DNA of 64,000 bases from Mycolicibacter virginiensis (lineage in GTDB: Bacteria; Actinomycetota; Actinomycetes; Mycobacteriales; Mycobacteriaceae), in assembly GCF_022374935.2 (NCBI RefSeq), contig NZ_CP092430.2, positions 806,001 through 870,000 of the forward strand, given 5' to 3'. Every line of letters starts with the position of its first letter. Positions within the stretch are counted from its first letter, which is position 1. Under the pieces are notes generated by a model. It had not been told where the DNA came from and did not search any database. It worked only from the letters and a program-made list of their open reading frames with translations. The position numbers and the translations under genes are program-made. Positions 1 through 9,739 of the stretch are shown here, in pieces.

Positions 1-1
1 T

Positions 2-391
2 CGGCTGGACAACATGCTGTTCAGTCCCGACGGGGAGCAGGTCTGGGTGGTCGATTGGCAGACGCTGGGTGTGGGGCTGCCGACGCGCGATCTGGCGTTC
101 TTCACCGGTACCAGCTTGGCGCCCGAGCTGCGCAAAGAGATCGAAGCCGACCTGGTCACCGACTATCACAGCGCGCTACTGAGCCACGGCGTCAGCGACT
201 ACGACCGGGAAACCTGTTGGCAGGACTACCGGTTCGGCGCGCTGCAGGTGCCGCTGATCTGCGCGCTCGGGCTGGTGTTCGCGACCGATACCGATCGTGG
301 CGACGACATGTTCGTCACGATGCTGCAGCGCGGATGTCAGGCGATCCGCGATCTGGGCACTCTGGAGCTGGTGGGCGAGCTGGCCGGCTGA
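2..391 (+). CDS. APH-family phosphotransferase, 5' end cut by window
   Basis: The frame is open from the window edge and gives the last ~129 residues. It begins with R-L-D-N-M-L-F and then V-V-D-W-Q, the loop Asn and metal-binding Asp of the aminoglycoside/choline kinase fold; the H-G-D of the same motif would lie off the window. The family transfers phosphate from ATP to a small hydroxyl substrate. In ACAD10/11-type systems this fold phosphorylates 4-hydroxyacyl-CoA, and the fatty-acid genes downstream make such a role plausible here, but that is inference. It lies 40 bp before the enoyl-CoA hydratase gene on the same strand, probably in one operon. Confidence 0.8.
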   Translation, partial: RLDNMLFSPDGEQVWVVDWQTLGVGLPTRDLAFFTGTSLAPELRKEIEADLVTDYHSALLSHGVSDYDRETCWQDYRFGALQVPLICALGLVFATDTDRGDDMFVTMLQRGCQAIRDLGTLELVGELAG

Positions 392-431
392 GCCCGATGG
401 TCCACGCCCAAGAAGGAGAGGTCGGGGTCTG

Positions 432-1265
432 ATGGATTCTCACGTACAGGGGCGGGCCTCGTCGGGCCCGCCCGACGGTGATTGGCTGGGAACGCCGTAC
501 CTGACGTTTCGGCGGGAGGGCCCGATCGCGGTCTGCACCCTGGATCGCCCCGAGGCCCGCAACGCGATGACGCCGGCCATGTACTTCGGCCTGCGCTACG
601 CGGTGGGCCGAGTCAATCAGGATCCGGAGCTGGCCGGGCTGTTGATCACCGGGACCGCAGACGTATTCGCCCCCGGCGGAGACATGGGCGGCGGGGGAGC
701 GGACGACTGGCTCACATTCGGGGCCGCGCTGGGTATGGACATCACCCCGTTCGACACCCTGCGTAGCTCGGTCAAACCGGTGGTCTCCGCGGTCAACGGA
801 CTGTGCCAGGGCGGCGGGCTGCAGATCGCGCTCTGCAGTGATGTGGCCGTGGTCAGCGACCGGGCCACCTTCCGGGTGCCCGAGCTGTTCCGCGGCATCG
901 CCGACACCTATTACAGCCAGATGCTGGCGCGGGTGATCGGGCCGGTCCGAACCCGCGATCTGATGTTCACCGGCCGCACCTTCGGCGCGCAGGAAGCTCT
1001 CGACTGGGGCATGGTGGCACGTGTGGTTCCGCACGAGGAACTGGCGGACACCGCCCGTGACGTGCTGGCACAGTGCTGCCGCACCGCGCCGGCCGCGCGC
1101 GCCGTGGTCAAGTCCAGCCTGGACTCCTACCTCGGCCTGTTCGACCGGATCGGGATGAACACCAGCCTGGGTGCGCCGGAGGCCGTCGAAGGGTTCCGCG
1201 CTTTCAAAGAGCGCAGGTCACCGGCGTGGGTGCACCCCGATCTACGGGTCGACGGCCGGCTATAG
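432..1265 (+). CDS. Enoyl-CoA hydratase/isomerase family protein
   Basis: A 277-residue crotonase-fold protein. The oxyanion-hole stretch (A-V-N-G-L-C-Q-G-G-G-L) and the R-V-P-E-L-F-R-G segment carrying the first catalytic Glu are present. The second Glu position of classical hydratases (usual G-x-x-P-G-G context) reads G-I-A-D-T-Y-Y instead, so hydratase activity is uncertain; isomerase, hydrolase or C-C cleaving relatives are possible. The frame is open further upstream, but ATG 432 is chosen because AGAAGGAGAG lies just ahead and upstream codons overlap the kinase gene. It is probably co-transcribed with the kinase fragment. Confidence 0.85.
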   Translation: MDSHVQGRASSGPPDGDWLGTPYLTFRREGPIAVCTLDRPEARNAMTPAMYFGLRYAVGRVNQDPELAGLLITGTADVFAPGGDMGGGGADDWLTFGAALGMDITPFDTLRSSVKPVVSAVNGLCQGGGLQIALCSDVAVVSDRATFRVPELFRGIADTYYSQMLARVIGPVRTRDLMFTGRTFGAQEALDWGMVARVVPHEELADTARDVLAQCCRTAPAARAVVKSSLDSYLGLFDRIGMNTSLGAPEAVEGFRAFKERRSPAWVHPDLRVDGRL

Positions 1266-1281
1266 ATGATTCATTTGCTCC

Positions 1282-1292
1282 AAACGAGAATG
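1282..1292 (+). promoter_or_regulatory. Half-site of the cluster's TetR-type operator
   Basis: AAACGAGAATG is identical to the left arm plus one spacer base of the perfect palindrome at 26223-26245. It lies about 90 bp before the YrbE-mutase genes. The second arm is not conserved, so binding is uncertain. Confidence 0.4.
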
Positions 1293-1379
1293 AGTGTGCA
1301 TAAAAACTAGAATCGAGTATCGCAGAATCCACGAATCGGATAGGATTCACGCGCACTGTCTCGGGAGGAGCCTGTCGAT

Positions 1380-2186
1380 ATGGGGATGAAGGACCTGATC
1401 CGCTGGTCCCCGGAATCGGCGATGGTTCGCCTGGCGGGGCCGATGGAGGCGGTCGGCGGGCTCTTCACCATGTCGGTGGACGCCGTCAGGTTCTTGTTCA
1501 AGCGCCCGTTCCAGGCCCGGGAATTCATCGAACAGTCCTGGTTCGTCGCGCGCGTCTCGCTCGCGCCCACGTTGCTGGTGGCCATCCCCTTCACCGTCTT
1601 GGTCAGCTTCATCCTCAACATCTTGTTGCGCGAGCTCGGTGCGGCCGACCTGTCCGGTGCCGGTGCGGCGTTCGGCGCGGTCACCCAGGTCGGGCCGATG
1701 GTGACGGTGTTGATCGTGGCGGGGGCCGGGGCCACCGCGATGTGTGCCGACCTGGGGTCGCGCACCATTCGCGAAGAGATCGACGCCATGGAGGTCTTGG
1801 GCATCAACCCGGTGCAGCGGCTGGTGACACCGCGGATGCTCGCCGCCGGCTTGGTGGCGTTGCTGCTCAACAGCCTCGTGGTGATCATCGGCATTCTCGG
1901 CGGCTACGTGTTCTCGGTGTTCGTACAAGACGTCAACCCGGGCGCGTTCGCGGCCGGCATCACCCTGCTGACCGGGGTGCCCGAGCTGGTCATCTCCTGC
2001 GTCAAGGCAGCGCTGTTCGGGCTGATCGCCGGAATGGTCGCCTGCTACCGCGGCCTGACGATCTCCGGCGGCGGCGCCAAGGCCGTCGGCAACGCGGTGA
2101 ACGAAACGGTGGTGTACGCCTTCATGTCGCTGTTCGTGGTCAACGTGGTGGTCACCGCGATCGGCATCAAGATGACGGCGCGCTGA
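1380..2186 (+). CDS. YrbE/MlaE-family ABC permease, first of pair
   Basis: A 268-residue integral membrane protein of the MlaE/YrbE family, the permease of Mce lipid importers. Recalled M. tuberculosis YrbE4A shares long stretches, for example around the D-L-G-S-R-T-I-R-E-E-I-D-A-M motif that couples to the Mkl ATPase, and N-E-T-V-V-Y-A-F near the C-terminus. Several hydrophobic segments are evident. ATG 1380 has GGGAGGAGCC about 8 nt upstream. It is followed after 3 bp by the second permease, but no Mce substrate-binding genes follow, which is unusual. The mce4 likeness suggests sterol or other lipid import; the substrate is inferred. Confidence 0.92.
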   Translation: MGMKDLIRWSPESAMVRLAGPMEAVGGLFTMSVDAVRFLFKRPFQAREFIEQSWFVARVSLAPTLLVAIPFTVLVSFILNILLRELGAADLSGAGAAFGAVTQVGPMVTVLIVAGAGATAMCADLGSRTIREEIDAMEVLGINPVQRLVTPRMLAAGLVALLLNSLVVIIGILGGYVFSVFVQDVNPGAFAAGITLLTGVPELVISCVKAALFGLIAGMVACYRGLTISGGGAKAVGNAVNETVVYAFMSLFVVNVVVTAIGIKMTAR

Positions 2187-2189
2187 GCC

Positions 2190-3044
2190 GTGGCACTTCG
2201 TGCTCTGTCCGCCGTCTACCCCGGTGTCACCCGGCAGCTCCGGCGACCGATCGCCGCGATGGGGCGCATCGGCGACCACACCCTGTTCTACGGCAAGGCG
2301 ATCGCCACCACACCGTTCGCGTTCGCGCACTACCGCCGCGAGGTCATCCGGCTGATCGCCGAGATCAGCATGGGCACCGGCACGCTGGCGATGATCGGCG
2401 GCACCGTGGTGATCGTCGGCTTCCTGACCCTGGCGGCAGGCGGCACGCTGGCGGTGCAGGGCTACAGCTCGCTGGGCAACATCGGCATCGAGGCCCTGAC
2501 CGGCTTCCTGGCGGCATTCATCAACGTGCGCATCTCGGCCCCGGTGGTCGCCGGGATCGGCCTGGCCGCCACCTTCGGCGCCGGTGTCACCGCGCAGTTG
2601 GGCGCCATGCGGATCAACGAGGAGATCGACGCGCTGGAATCGATGGCCATCCGCCCGATCGCCTACCTGGTCAGCACCCGCATCGTCGCCGGGCTGGTGG
2701 CGATCGTTCCGCTGTATGCCATCGCGGTGATCCTGTCGTTCGTGGCCAGTCGCTTCACCACGGTGTTCTTGTTCGGGCAGTCGGCCGGCCTCTACGACCA
2801 CTATTTCCGCACGTTCCTCAACCCCATCGACCTGTTGTGGTCGTTCCTGCAGGCCTTCTTGATGGCGATCACCATCTTGTTGATCCATACCTATTTCGGC
2901 TACTTCGCCGCCGGCGGTCCGGCCGGGGTCGGCGTCGCGGTGGGCAACGCGGTGCGCACCTCGCTGATCGTCGTCGTCTCGGTGACGCTGTTGGTCTCGC
3001 TGTCGGTCTACGGGGCCAGCGGCAACTTCAATCTGGCCGGGTAG
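2190..3044 (+). CDS. YrbE/MlaE-family ABC permease, second of pair
   Basis: A 284-residue membrane protein resembling YrbE4B, with shared stretches such as V-Q-G-Y-S-S-L-G-N-I-G-I-E-A-L and the R-I-N-E-E-I-D-A-L-E coupling motif. It begins at GTG 2190, three bases after the first permease stops, so the pair is co-translated and presumably forms a heterodimer in the inner membrane. A shared Mkl ATPase encoded elsewhere would energise it. The end A-S-G-N-F-N-L-A-G is typical of YrbE B subunits. No mce genes follow; an acyl-CoA mutase gene starts 70 bp downstream, so the permease may feed this catabolic cluster. Confidence 0.92.
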   Translation: MALRALSAVYPGVTRQLRRPIAAMGRIGDHTLFYGKAIATTPFAFAHYRREVIRLIAEISMGTGTLAMIGGTVVIVGFLTLAAGGTLAVQGYSSLGNIGIEALTGFLAAFINVRISAPVVAGIGLAATFGAGVTAQLGAMRINEEIDALESMAIRPIAYLVSTRIVAGLVAIVPLYAIAVILSFVASRFTTVFLFGQSAGLYDHYFRTFLNPIDLLWSFLQAFLMAITILLIHTYFGYFAAGGPAGVGVAVGNAVRTSLIVVVSVTLLVSLSVYGASGNFNLAG

Positions 3045-3079
3045 CTGTCGGCATTTCCGCACGTCGCAGTAGTGGTATT

Positions 3080-3088
3080 GGCATTCTC
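3080..3088. promoter_or_regulatory. Operator half-site before the mutase genes
   Basis: GGCATTCTC matches the right arm of the operator at 9692-9710 exactly. It sits 27 bp before the mutase start, so the mutase may have its own regulated promoter besides read-through from the permease genes. The partner arm is poor. Confidence 0.35.
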
Positions 3089-3114
3089 CTTTTTTGCAAG
3101 TACCGTATCCATCG

Positions 3115-4691
<1,577 letters not shown>

Positions 4692-4692
<1 letters not shown>

Positions 4693-5123
4693 TGACTTCT
4701 CCGCACTCTCCCTCCGCAGCCGTCCCGGCCCGGGTCTTGGTCGCCAAACCCGGTCTCGACGGCCATGATCGCGGGGCCAAGATCGTCGCCCGGACCCTGC
4801 GCGATGCCGGCTTCGAGGTCATCTACACCGGCATTCGGCAACGCGTCGAGGACATCGTCGCCACCGCCCTGCAGGAGGACGTGGCGGTGGTGGGGCTGAG
4901 CATCCTGTCCGGCGCGCACGTCGCCTTGACCGGTCGCATCGTCGAAGCGCTGCGCGCCGCGGACGGCGGGGACATCGCTGTCGTGGTCGGCGGCACCATC
5001 CCGCAGGGCGACGTACCCAAACTGTTGGAAGCCGGTGCCGCGGCGGTGTTTCCCACCGGAACGTCTCTGGATGATCTGGTGACCGGGGTGCGCGACGTGG
5101 TTTCGAAGGCGGAGGCGCGCTAG
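4692..5123 (+). CDS. B12-binding subunit of acyl-CoA mutase
   Basis: A 143-residue cobalamin-binding domain with D-G-H-D-R-G (the D-x-H-x-x-G motif whose His replaces dimethylbenzimidazole as the lower cobalt ligand), L-S-I-L and V-V-G-G-T-I-P contacts to the nucleotide tail. It is the small partner of the large subunit just upstream; its ATG overlaps that gene's stop, which favours equal synthesis. No MeaB/IcmF-type chaperone GTPase is seen in the window, so reactivation would rely on one elsewhere. An in-frame TTG three bases earlier is a less likely start. Confidence 0.93.
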
Positions 5124-5125
5124 CT

Positions 5126-6079
5126 ATGCGACTTGGGGTGATGATCGGCGCCGAACGCGGCGATATGGCGCGCAAGGTCGCCAAGCTGATCTCCGACATC
5201 GAGTGGGCCGATTCGGCGGGGCTGTCCACCGCGTGGATGCCGCAGGTGCCCGACGATTTCGATCTGCTGACCATGGTGGCGCTGATGGCATCGCACAGCA
5301 CCCGCATCGAACTCGGCACCGCCGTGGTGCCTCTGCAGGCTCAGCACCCCATCGCCCTTGCCCGCCAAGCGCTTTCGGTGCATGCCATGTCCGGCGGCCG
5401 GCTGGCTCTGGGTGTTGGGCCGTCGCACCACTGGATCATCCGGGACATGCTCGGCCTGCCCTATGACAAGCCGGCCGCCTACACCAGGGACTACCTGCAG
5501 GTGCTGAATGCGGCCATCGCCGGCCCGGGACCGGTGGACGTCGAGAACGACCACTTCACCGTGCACAGCCCGACCGCGCTCGGTGCCGACACCAAGATGC
5601 CGGTGCTGGTGGCCGCGCTGGGCCCGGTGATGTTGCAGATCGCCGGCGAGCACGCCGACGGCACGTCGCTGTGGATGGCCGACGAGAAGGCGATCGCCGA
5701 GCACATCGCCCCCAAGATCAACAAGGCCGCGGCCGATGCGGGCAAACCGCAACCACGCATTGTCGCCGGCATCCCGGTCACCCTGTGTGCCAACTCCGAG
5801 ATCGAGGCCGCCAAGGATCGTGCCAACCGCATCCTGGCCGAAGCCGAGACCTCGCCCAACTATCAGCGGCTGCTGGACCGCGGTTCGGCCCGCAATGTCG
5901 GCGACCTGTGCGCGGCCGGCGATGAGGAATCGATCCTCAAGCGGTTCAAGCAGTTCGCCGACGCCGGGGTGACCGATCTGTCGGTGCGGCTGCTGCCGAT
6001 CGGCGACACCCGTGATGAGCTGATCGCCTCCAAGTACCGCACCCGCGAGGTGATCGCCGAACTCGCCAAGGCGGTCTAG
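5126..6079 (+). CDS. LLM-family (F420-type) oxidoreductase
   Basis: A 317-residue luciferase-like monooxygenase-fold protein (M-R-L-G-V-M-I-G start, G-T-A-V-V-P-L-Q-A-Q-H-P loop, G-R-L-A-L-G-V-G motif). In mycobacteria this branch usually uses coenzyme F420 for hydride transfer, less often FMN for oxygenation. The gene starts two bases after the mutase B12 subunit stops and is followed with no gap by a CoA transferase. This places it in a single operon with the mutase and suggests redox work on the same acyl-CoA series. Substrate unknown. Confidence 0.85.
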   Translation: MRLGVMIGAERGDMARKVAKLISDIEWADSAGLSTAWMPQVPDDFDLLTMVALMASHSTRIELGTAVVPLQAQHPIALARQALSVHAMSGGRLALGVGPSHHWIIRDMLGLPYDKPAAYTRDYLQVLNAAIAGPGPVDVENDHFTVHSPTALGADTKMPVLVAALGPVMLQIAGEHADGTSLWMADEKAIAEHIAPKINKAAADAGKPQPRIVAGIPVTLCANSEIEAAKDRANRILAEAETSPNYQRLLDRGSARNVGDLCAAGDEESILKRFKQFADAGVTDLSVRLLPIGDTRDELIASKYRTREVIAELAKAV

Positions 6080-7117
6080 GTGAGCGGACCGCTCGCGGGG
6101 ATCCGCATCCTCGAAGTGGGGGTGATGCTGGCCGGCCCGTACGCCACCATGCTGCTGGCCGACCTCGGCGCCGAGGTCATCAAGATCGAACCGCCGGGCG
6201 GGGAGATCTCCCGCCAGGTCGGCCCGAGCTACTTCGCCAGCCTCAACCGCAACAAGACCAGCGTCCAGCTGGATCTGGCATCCGAGGCCGGACAGGCGCG
6301 GCTGGGGGAGCTCGTTGCCGAATCCCATGCGCTGCTGGTGAATATGAAACCGTCGGTGATCAAGCGACTAGGACTGACCTACGAGGCGCTGTCGCACTTC
6401 AATCCGAAGATCGTCTGCGTTGCGCTGACCGGGTTCGGCCTGGATGGCGGTGACGAGCCGGCCTTCGACTACGTGATCCAGGCCGCCACCGGGATCGCGG
6501 CGATGACCGGCGACCCGGATGCGCCGCCGACCCTGCCGGGCTACTCCTCGGCCGACAACTCCACCGGGCTCACGGCGGCACTGGGACTGCTGGCGCAGAT
6601 CGTCAGCGGCCGCGGCGGGCAGGTGGAGGTGTCGCTGCTGGATGTGATGCTGTCGCAACTGAACTACCGCGCGTCGGCCTATCTCAACGACGGCGTCGAA
6701 CCCCAGCGTCACCCGCACGGAGCGCACTCGTATTACGTACCCGCACAACTTTTCCCGACCGCTCAGGGGTATCTGGCGTTGTTCGTCACCCATGACGGGT
6801 TCTGGAAGTCGTTCGCCACGGAAGCTGGTTTAGGGGCCGGCATCGACGGTTTCACCACGATGGCCGAACGTGCGGCCCGCCGTGACGAGGTGCTGGCGGT
6901 GGTTACCGCCGCGCTTGCCGGCGACACCGCGGCGGGCTGGGAGGCGCGGTTGCGCCCGCTGGGCATCCCGGCGGCGGCGGTGCGCACGCTGCCCGAGGCG
7001 TTGAAGGAACATCCCGAAATGGTCGTCACCGCAGGCGATTTCCGGCTGATTGGCAGCCCGATCCGGGTCGCCGGGTACGAACCGTCCTACCGGCCGCCGC
7101 CGGCTTTGGGCGATTAG
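6080..7117 (+). CDS. CaiB/BaiF-type CoA transferase (family III)
   Basis: A 345-residue family III CoA transferase with the N-terminal G-I-R-I-L-E-V-G-V-M-L-A-G-P-Y core and F-D-Y-V-I-Q-A, whose Asp is the residue acylated during transfer. This family also contains alpha-methylacyl-CoA racemases, which lack transfer activity, so the reaction is open. The GTG start follows the oxidoreductase stop directly and the gene ends the mutase operon; the next genes converge on it 15 bp away. Confidence 0.88.
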   Translation: MSGPLAGIRILEVGVMLAGPYATMLLADLGAEVIKIEPPGGEISRQVGPSYFASLNRNKTSVQLDLASEAGQARLGELVAESHALLVNMKPSVIKRLGLTYEALSHFNPKIVCVALTGFGLDGGDEPAFDYVIQAATGIAAMTGDPDAPPTLPGYSSADNSTGLTAALGLLAQIVSGRGGQVEVSLLDVMLSQLNYRASAYLNDGVEPQRHPHGAHSYYVPAQLFPTAQGYLALFVTHDGFWKSFATEAGLGAGIDGFTTMAERAARRDEVLAVVTAALAGDTAAGWEARLRPLGIPAAAVRTLPEALKEHPEMVVTAGDFRLIGSPIRVAGYEPSYRPPPALGD

Positions 7118-7132
7118 CGCTCCGGCGCCGGC

Positions 7133-8287
7133 TCAGATCGTGACGATCGATGCCGACGCCGTGCCCGGTGCGCCGTAGACCTGCGCGAATCCCACCTTCG
7201 GGCCCCCGGGCACCTGCCGGTCACCGGCCTGGCCGCGCAGCTGTAGCACCAACTCGTGCAGCTGTCGCAGTCCCGAGGCGCCGATCGGTTCGCCGTTGGC
7301 GATCAGCCCGCCGTCGGTGTTGACCGGCAGTGACCCGCTGATCTCGGTCGCGCCGTCGGCGAGCAGCTTCTCCTGGTCGCCGTCGGCGCAGAAGCCGCAC
7401 TCGGCCATGTGGATGATCTCGGCGCCGGCGTCGGTGTCCTGCAACTGGACCACGTCGACGTCTTCTGGTGTCACGCCGGCCTTTTCGAAGGCAGCCCGGG
7501 CGGCGTAGACCGTCGGTGACACGTCCTCGGTGATCGGAGCCGACGTCGCGTGTACCTCGTAGGCGCCGTAGGTGCGGGTGCGGATCTCGGTGGCCTGCAG
7601 GTAGACCGGCTTACCGCTGAAACGGTGTGCGATGTCGGCGCGACACATGACCACTGCGGCCGCACCCTCATCCGGTGCGCAGAACATGAACTGAGTGAGC
7701 GGGTAATTCAGCACCGTCGAGTCGAGGATGGCGTCCTCGGACATCGGCTTGCGCCGAAATGCGTTGGGGTTCAATGCGCCGTTGCGGAAGTTCTTGGCGG
7801 CGACCTTGGCGAGCGTGCGCTGGGAGATGCCGTGGTCGTGCAGGTAGCGGTTGGCTTTCATGCCGAAGAACTTGGTGGTGACGAACTGACCGTTCTCGGC
7901 GTACCAGGCCGGCAGGGCCAGCTTGGCCGGGTCGTCGGTGAACGCGCCGCGGGGGTGCTTGTCCATGCCGATCGCGATGCCGATGTCGTATTTGCCGGAC
8001 CGGATGTTGTCGGCGCAGACCTGGGTGGCGGTGGCCGCGGTGGCGCAAGCGTTGAACACGTTGGTGAACGGGATGCCGGTCAGGCCGACCAGCCGTGTGA
8101 CCGCATCGGGATTGGAGATCTCGTAGCTGCCGCCCACACCGAACTGGATGTCCTTCCACTGCGCCCCGGCATCGGCCAGGGCCAGGTGGATCGCCTCGGC
8201 GCCCATCTGCATCGCTGACTTGTCGAAGCGGCCGAAGGGGTGCAGGCCGACCCCGATGATCGCCACATCGTTGTTCGCTACCGTCAT
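7133..8287 (-). CDS. SCP2-type thiolase / lipid-transfer (Ltp) aldolase-like protein
   Basis: A 384-residue thiolase-superfamily protein of the SCP-x/Ltp branch. F-N-A-C-A-T-A-A carries the N-terminal Cys, and the C-terminal V-N-T-D-G-G and G-E-P-I-G-A-S-G-L blocks are those of Ltp proteins. Relatives paired with a DUF35 protein act as retro-aldolases in sterol side-chain breakdown (Ltp2 with ChsH2). The DUF35 gene lies immediately upstream here, so a C-C bond-cleaving complex is likely. ATG 8287 follows AGGAGACC by about 6 nt and is preferred to the longer open frame, which would overlap the upstream gene. Confidence 0.88.
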   Translation of the reverse strand: MTVANNDVAIIGVGLHPFGRFDKSAMQMGAEAIHLALADAGAQWKDIQFGVGGSYEISNPDAVTRLVGLTGIPFTNVFNACATAATATQVCADNIRSGKYDIGIAIGMDKHPRGAFTDDPAKLALPAWYAENGQFVTTKFFGMKANRYLHDHGISQRTLAKVAAKNFRNGALNPNAFRRKPMSEDAILDSTVLNYPLTQFMFCAPDEGAAAVVMCRADIAHRFSGKPVYLQATEIRTRTYGAYEVHATSAPITEDVSPTVYAARAAFEKAGVTPEDVDVVQLQDTDAGAEIIHMAECGFCADGDQEKLLADGATEISGSLPVNTDGGLIANGEPIGASGLRQLHELVLQLRGQAGDRQVPGGPKVGFAQVYGAPGTASASIVTI

Positions 8288-8300
8288 TGTCCAGGTCTCC

Positions 8301-8717
8301 TTAGACGGGCTGGAATGCCCAGGTGAGAATCTCGGTTCCGTCGTCGTCGACATAGAACGGCACCATGGTCAGTTCGACGTTCATGCCGAATTTCAGCTTG
8401 GCGGGGTCGGATTCGGTCAGGCGAGCCTCGACCTGGACCACGTCGCCGAGTCGGACCAGCCCCACTCCGTAGGGAGCGAAGCCCTCAGCGGTCTCGCCGC
8501 CGGCATAGGGCAGCTTCGGGACGAAGCCCTGAGTGGTCCAGGCCTCCAAGGTGCCTTGGCGGGGCAGCAACAGGTCCTGCATCTGCGGGCCGCTGCATCG
8601 CGGGCAGTGATCCTGGCGGGGCCACACGGTGGCTTGGCAATCCGCGCAGTGGCTGCCGATCAGGGCCAGGTTCTCGTCGGGCCAATTCGTGACGTCGGGA
8701 GCGAGGGCCTTACGCAT
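8301..8717 (-). CDS. DUF35 zinc-ribbon/OB-fold partner of the thiolase
   Basis: A 138-residue protein with an N-terminal rubredoxin-like zinc ribbon, C-A-D-C and C-P-R-C about 11 residues apart, followed by an OB-fold (G-V-G-L-V-R-L-G-D-V-V-Q-V-E-A-R-L). This is the DUF35 family, which forms complexes with SCP2-thiolases and stabilises or completes their active sites. It is transcribed just ahead of the Ltp-like gene with a 13-bp gap. ATG 8717 is supported by GGAAG upstream. Confidence 0.88.
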   Translation of the reverse strand: MRKALAPDVTNWPDENLALIGSHCADCQATVWPRQDHCPRCSGPQMQDLLLPRQGTLEAWTTQGFVPKLPYAGGETAEGFAPYGVGLVRLGDVVQVEARLTESDPAKLKFGMNVELTMVPFYVDDDGTEILTWAFQPV

Positions 8718-8760
8718 CGGCGGCGGTCTTCCAGGCGGACACGCACAAAGTGGAAATCAC

Positions 8761-8767
8761 ATTCTCG
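8761..8767 (-). promoter_or_regulatory. Operator half-site upstream of the DUF35-thiolase operon
   Basis: ATTCTCG (read on the minus strand CGAGAAT) lies about 45 bp upstream of the DUF35 start. Extended on the minus strand, GAGAATG-TG-ATT matches 11 of 15 positions of the palindrome core at 26227-26241, so it may be a weak copy. Confidence 0.35.
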
Positions 8768-8917
8768 ATTAGAGCATACGTGCGTACTGCTAGGGAAGTC
8801 TGAACGGGCCCTCCGGGGCGTGCGGCGGCGGTACCGGTTGCGCGAGGGTGCGCGGAATGTCAGTTTCTTGCGGCGTGTCGCGTGCAAACACGCACGCTCG
8901 CGTTAGAGAAGCAGGGG

Positions 8918-9568
8918 CTACTTGGCGAGGCCGTGGGCGCAGAAGTCCCAGACCTCATCGGCGGTGATCGGGTGGGCCGCCGGATCGTCCGATTCGGCAC
9001 TGGACTGTGCCACGAACATGACGGTCTGCATGATCATGGCCGCCATCCGCCGGGCGTTGACGCCCTTGCGCAGCTCACCGGCCGCGTCGGCGGCTTCCAT
9101 CAGTTCGGTGAGCAGCGTCAACAGCGGGGTGAAGGCCACCCGCACTTCGGTGGGATGGGAGACCAGCAGGCGCGGCGCGAAATCGGTGAACAGCGGCCGC
9201 TTGGCCGAGGGGTCCGGTCGGGACAGCTCGAAGAGCAGCTCGACCGCCACCTTCAGCTGCTCCAGCGGCTTGCTCTGGCCCTCGGTGGCGGCACGGATCT
9301 GGTCGGAGGTGCGCACCAGGGCGTCTTCGAAGAGTGCCAACAGCAGCTCGTGCTTGCCGTTGAACTGCAGGTAGAAGCTGCGCAGCGACTGCCGGGAGCG
9401 TTCGACGACCTCTTGGACGGTGAAGTCGGTGCTGCCCTTTTCGATGATGATGGCTTGGGCTGCGTCCAGGAAGCGCTGAACGCGCTGGGCGGCCCGCAAC
9501 CGGGCGGTCTTGATCGACCGCTCGACCGCCCGCTGCTTCCAGACGGGCTCTTCTTCCGGGTTACTCAC
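8918..9568 (-). CDS. TetR-family transcriptional regulator
   Basis: A 216-residue regulator with an N-terminal helix-turn-helix (T-V-Q-E-V-V-E-R-S-R-Q-S-L-R-S-F-Y-L-Q-F) and an all-helical ligand-binding C-terminus. It is divergent from the enoyl-CoA hydratase gene at 9740, and the intervening DNA carries the 9692-9710 palindrome, the natural operator for autoregulation and neighbour control. The same palindrome recurs ahead of other operons, so this protein is the leading candidate for a cluster-wide repressor responding to an acyl-CoA (inference). GTG 9568 is chosen because the longer frame would run through the divergent promoter. Confidence 0.85.
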   Translation of the reverse strand: MSNPEEEPVWKQRAVERSIKTARLRAAQRVQRFLDAAQAIIIEKGSTDFTVQEVVERSRQSLRSFYLQFNGKHELLLALFEDALVRTSDQIRAATEGQSKPLEQLKVAVELLFELSRPDPSAKRPLFTDFAPRLLVSHPTEVRVAFTPLLTLLTELMEAADAAGELRKGVNARRMAAMIMQTVMFVAQSSAESDDPAAHPITADEVWDFCAHGLAK

Positions 9569-9691
9569 CAGCGGCTCCGATGGTTGCCTTTTTGGGAGAA
9601 CACGAATGCACCCTACCGGAGAACAGGCCCGGATTGACGTGGGCTGTCGTGGCGCTGCCATCCCGGTGGGGAAGATGGTAACTTTCCTAGC

Positions 9692-9710
9692 ATGAGAAGG
9701 GCATTCTCAT
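9692..9710. promoter_or_regulatory. Palindromic operator between TetR gene and enoyl-CoA hydratase
   Basis: ATGAGAA and TTCTCAT form 7-bp perfect arms around GGGCA. The 15-bp core matches the palindrome at 26227-26241 at 12 positions. It lies 30 bp before the hydratase start and 124 bp from the TetR start, where a repressor would block transcription. Confidence 0.75.
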
Positions 9711-9739
9711 CAGTTGTCGGCGCAACCTGAAGGACGCTC

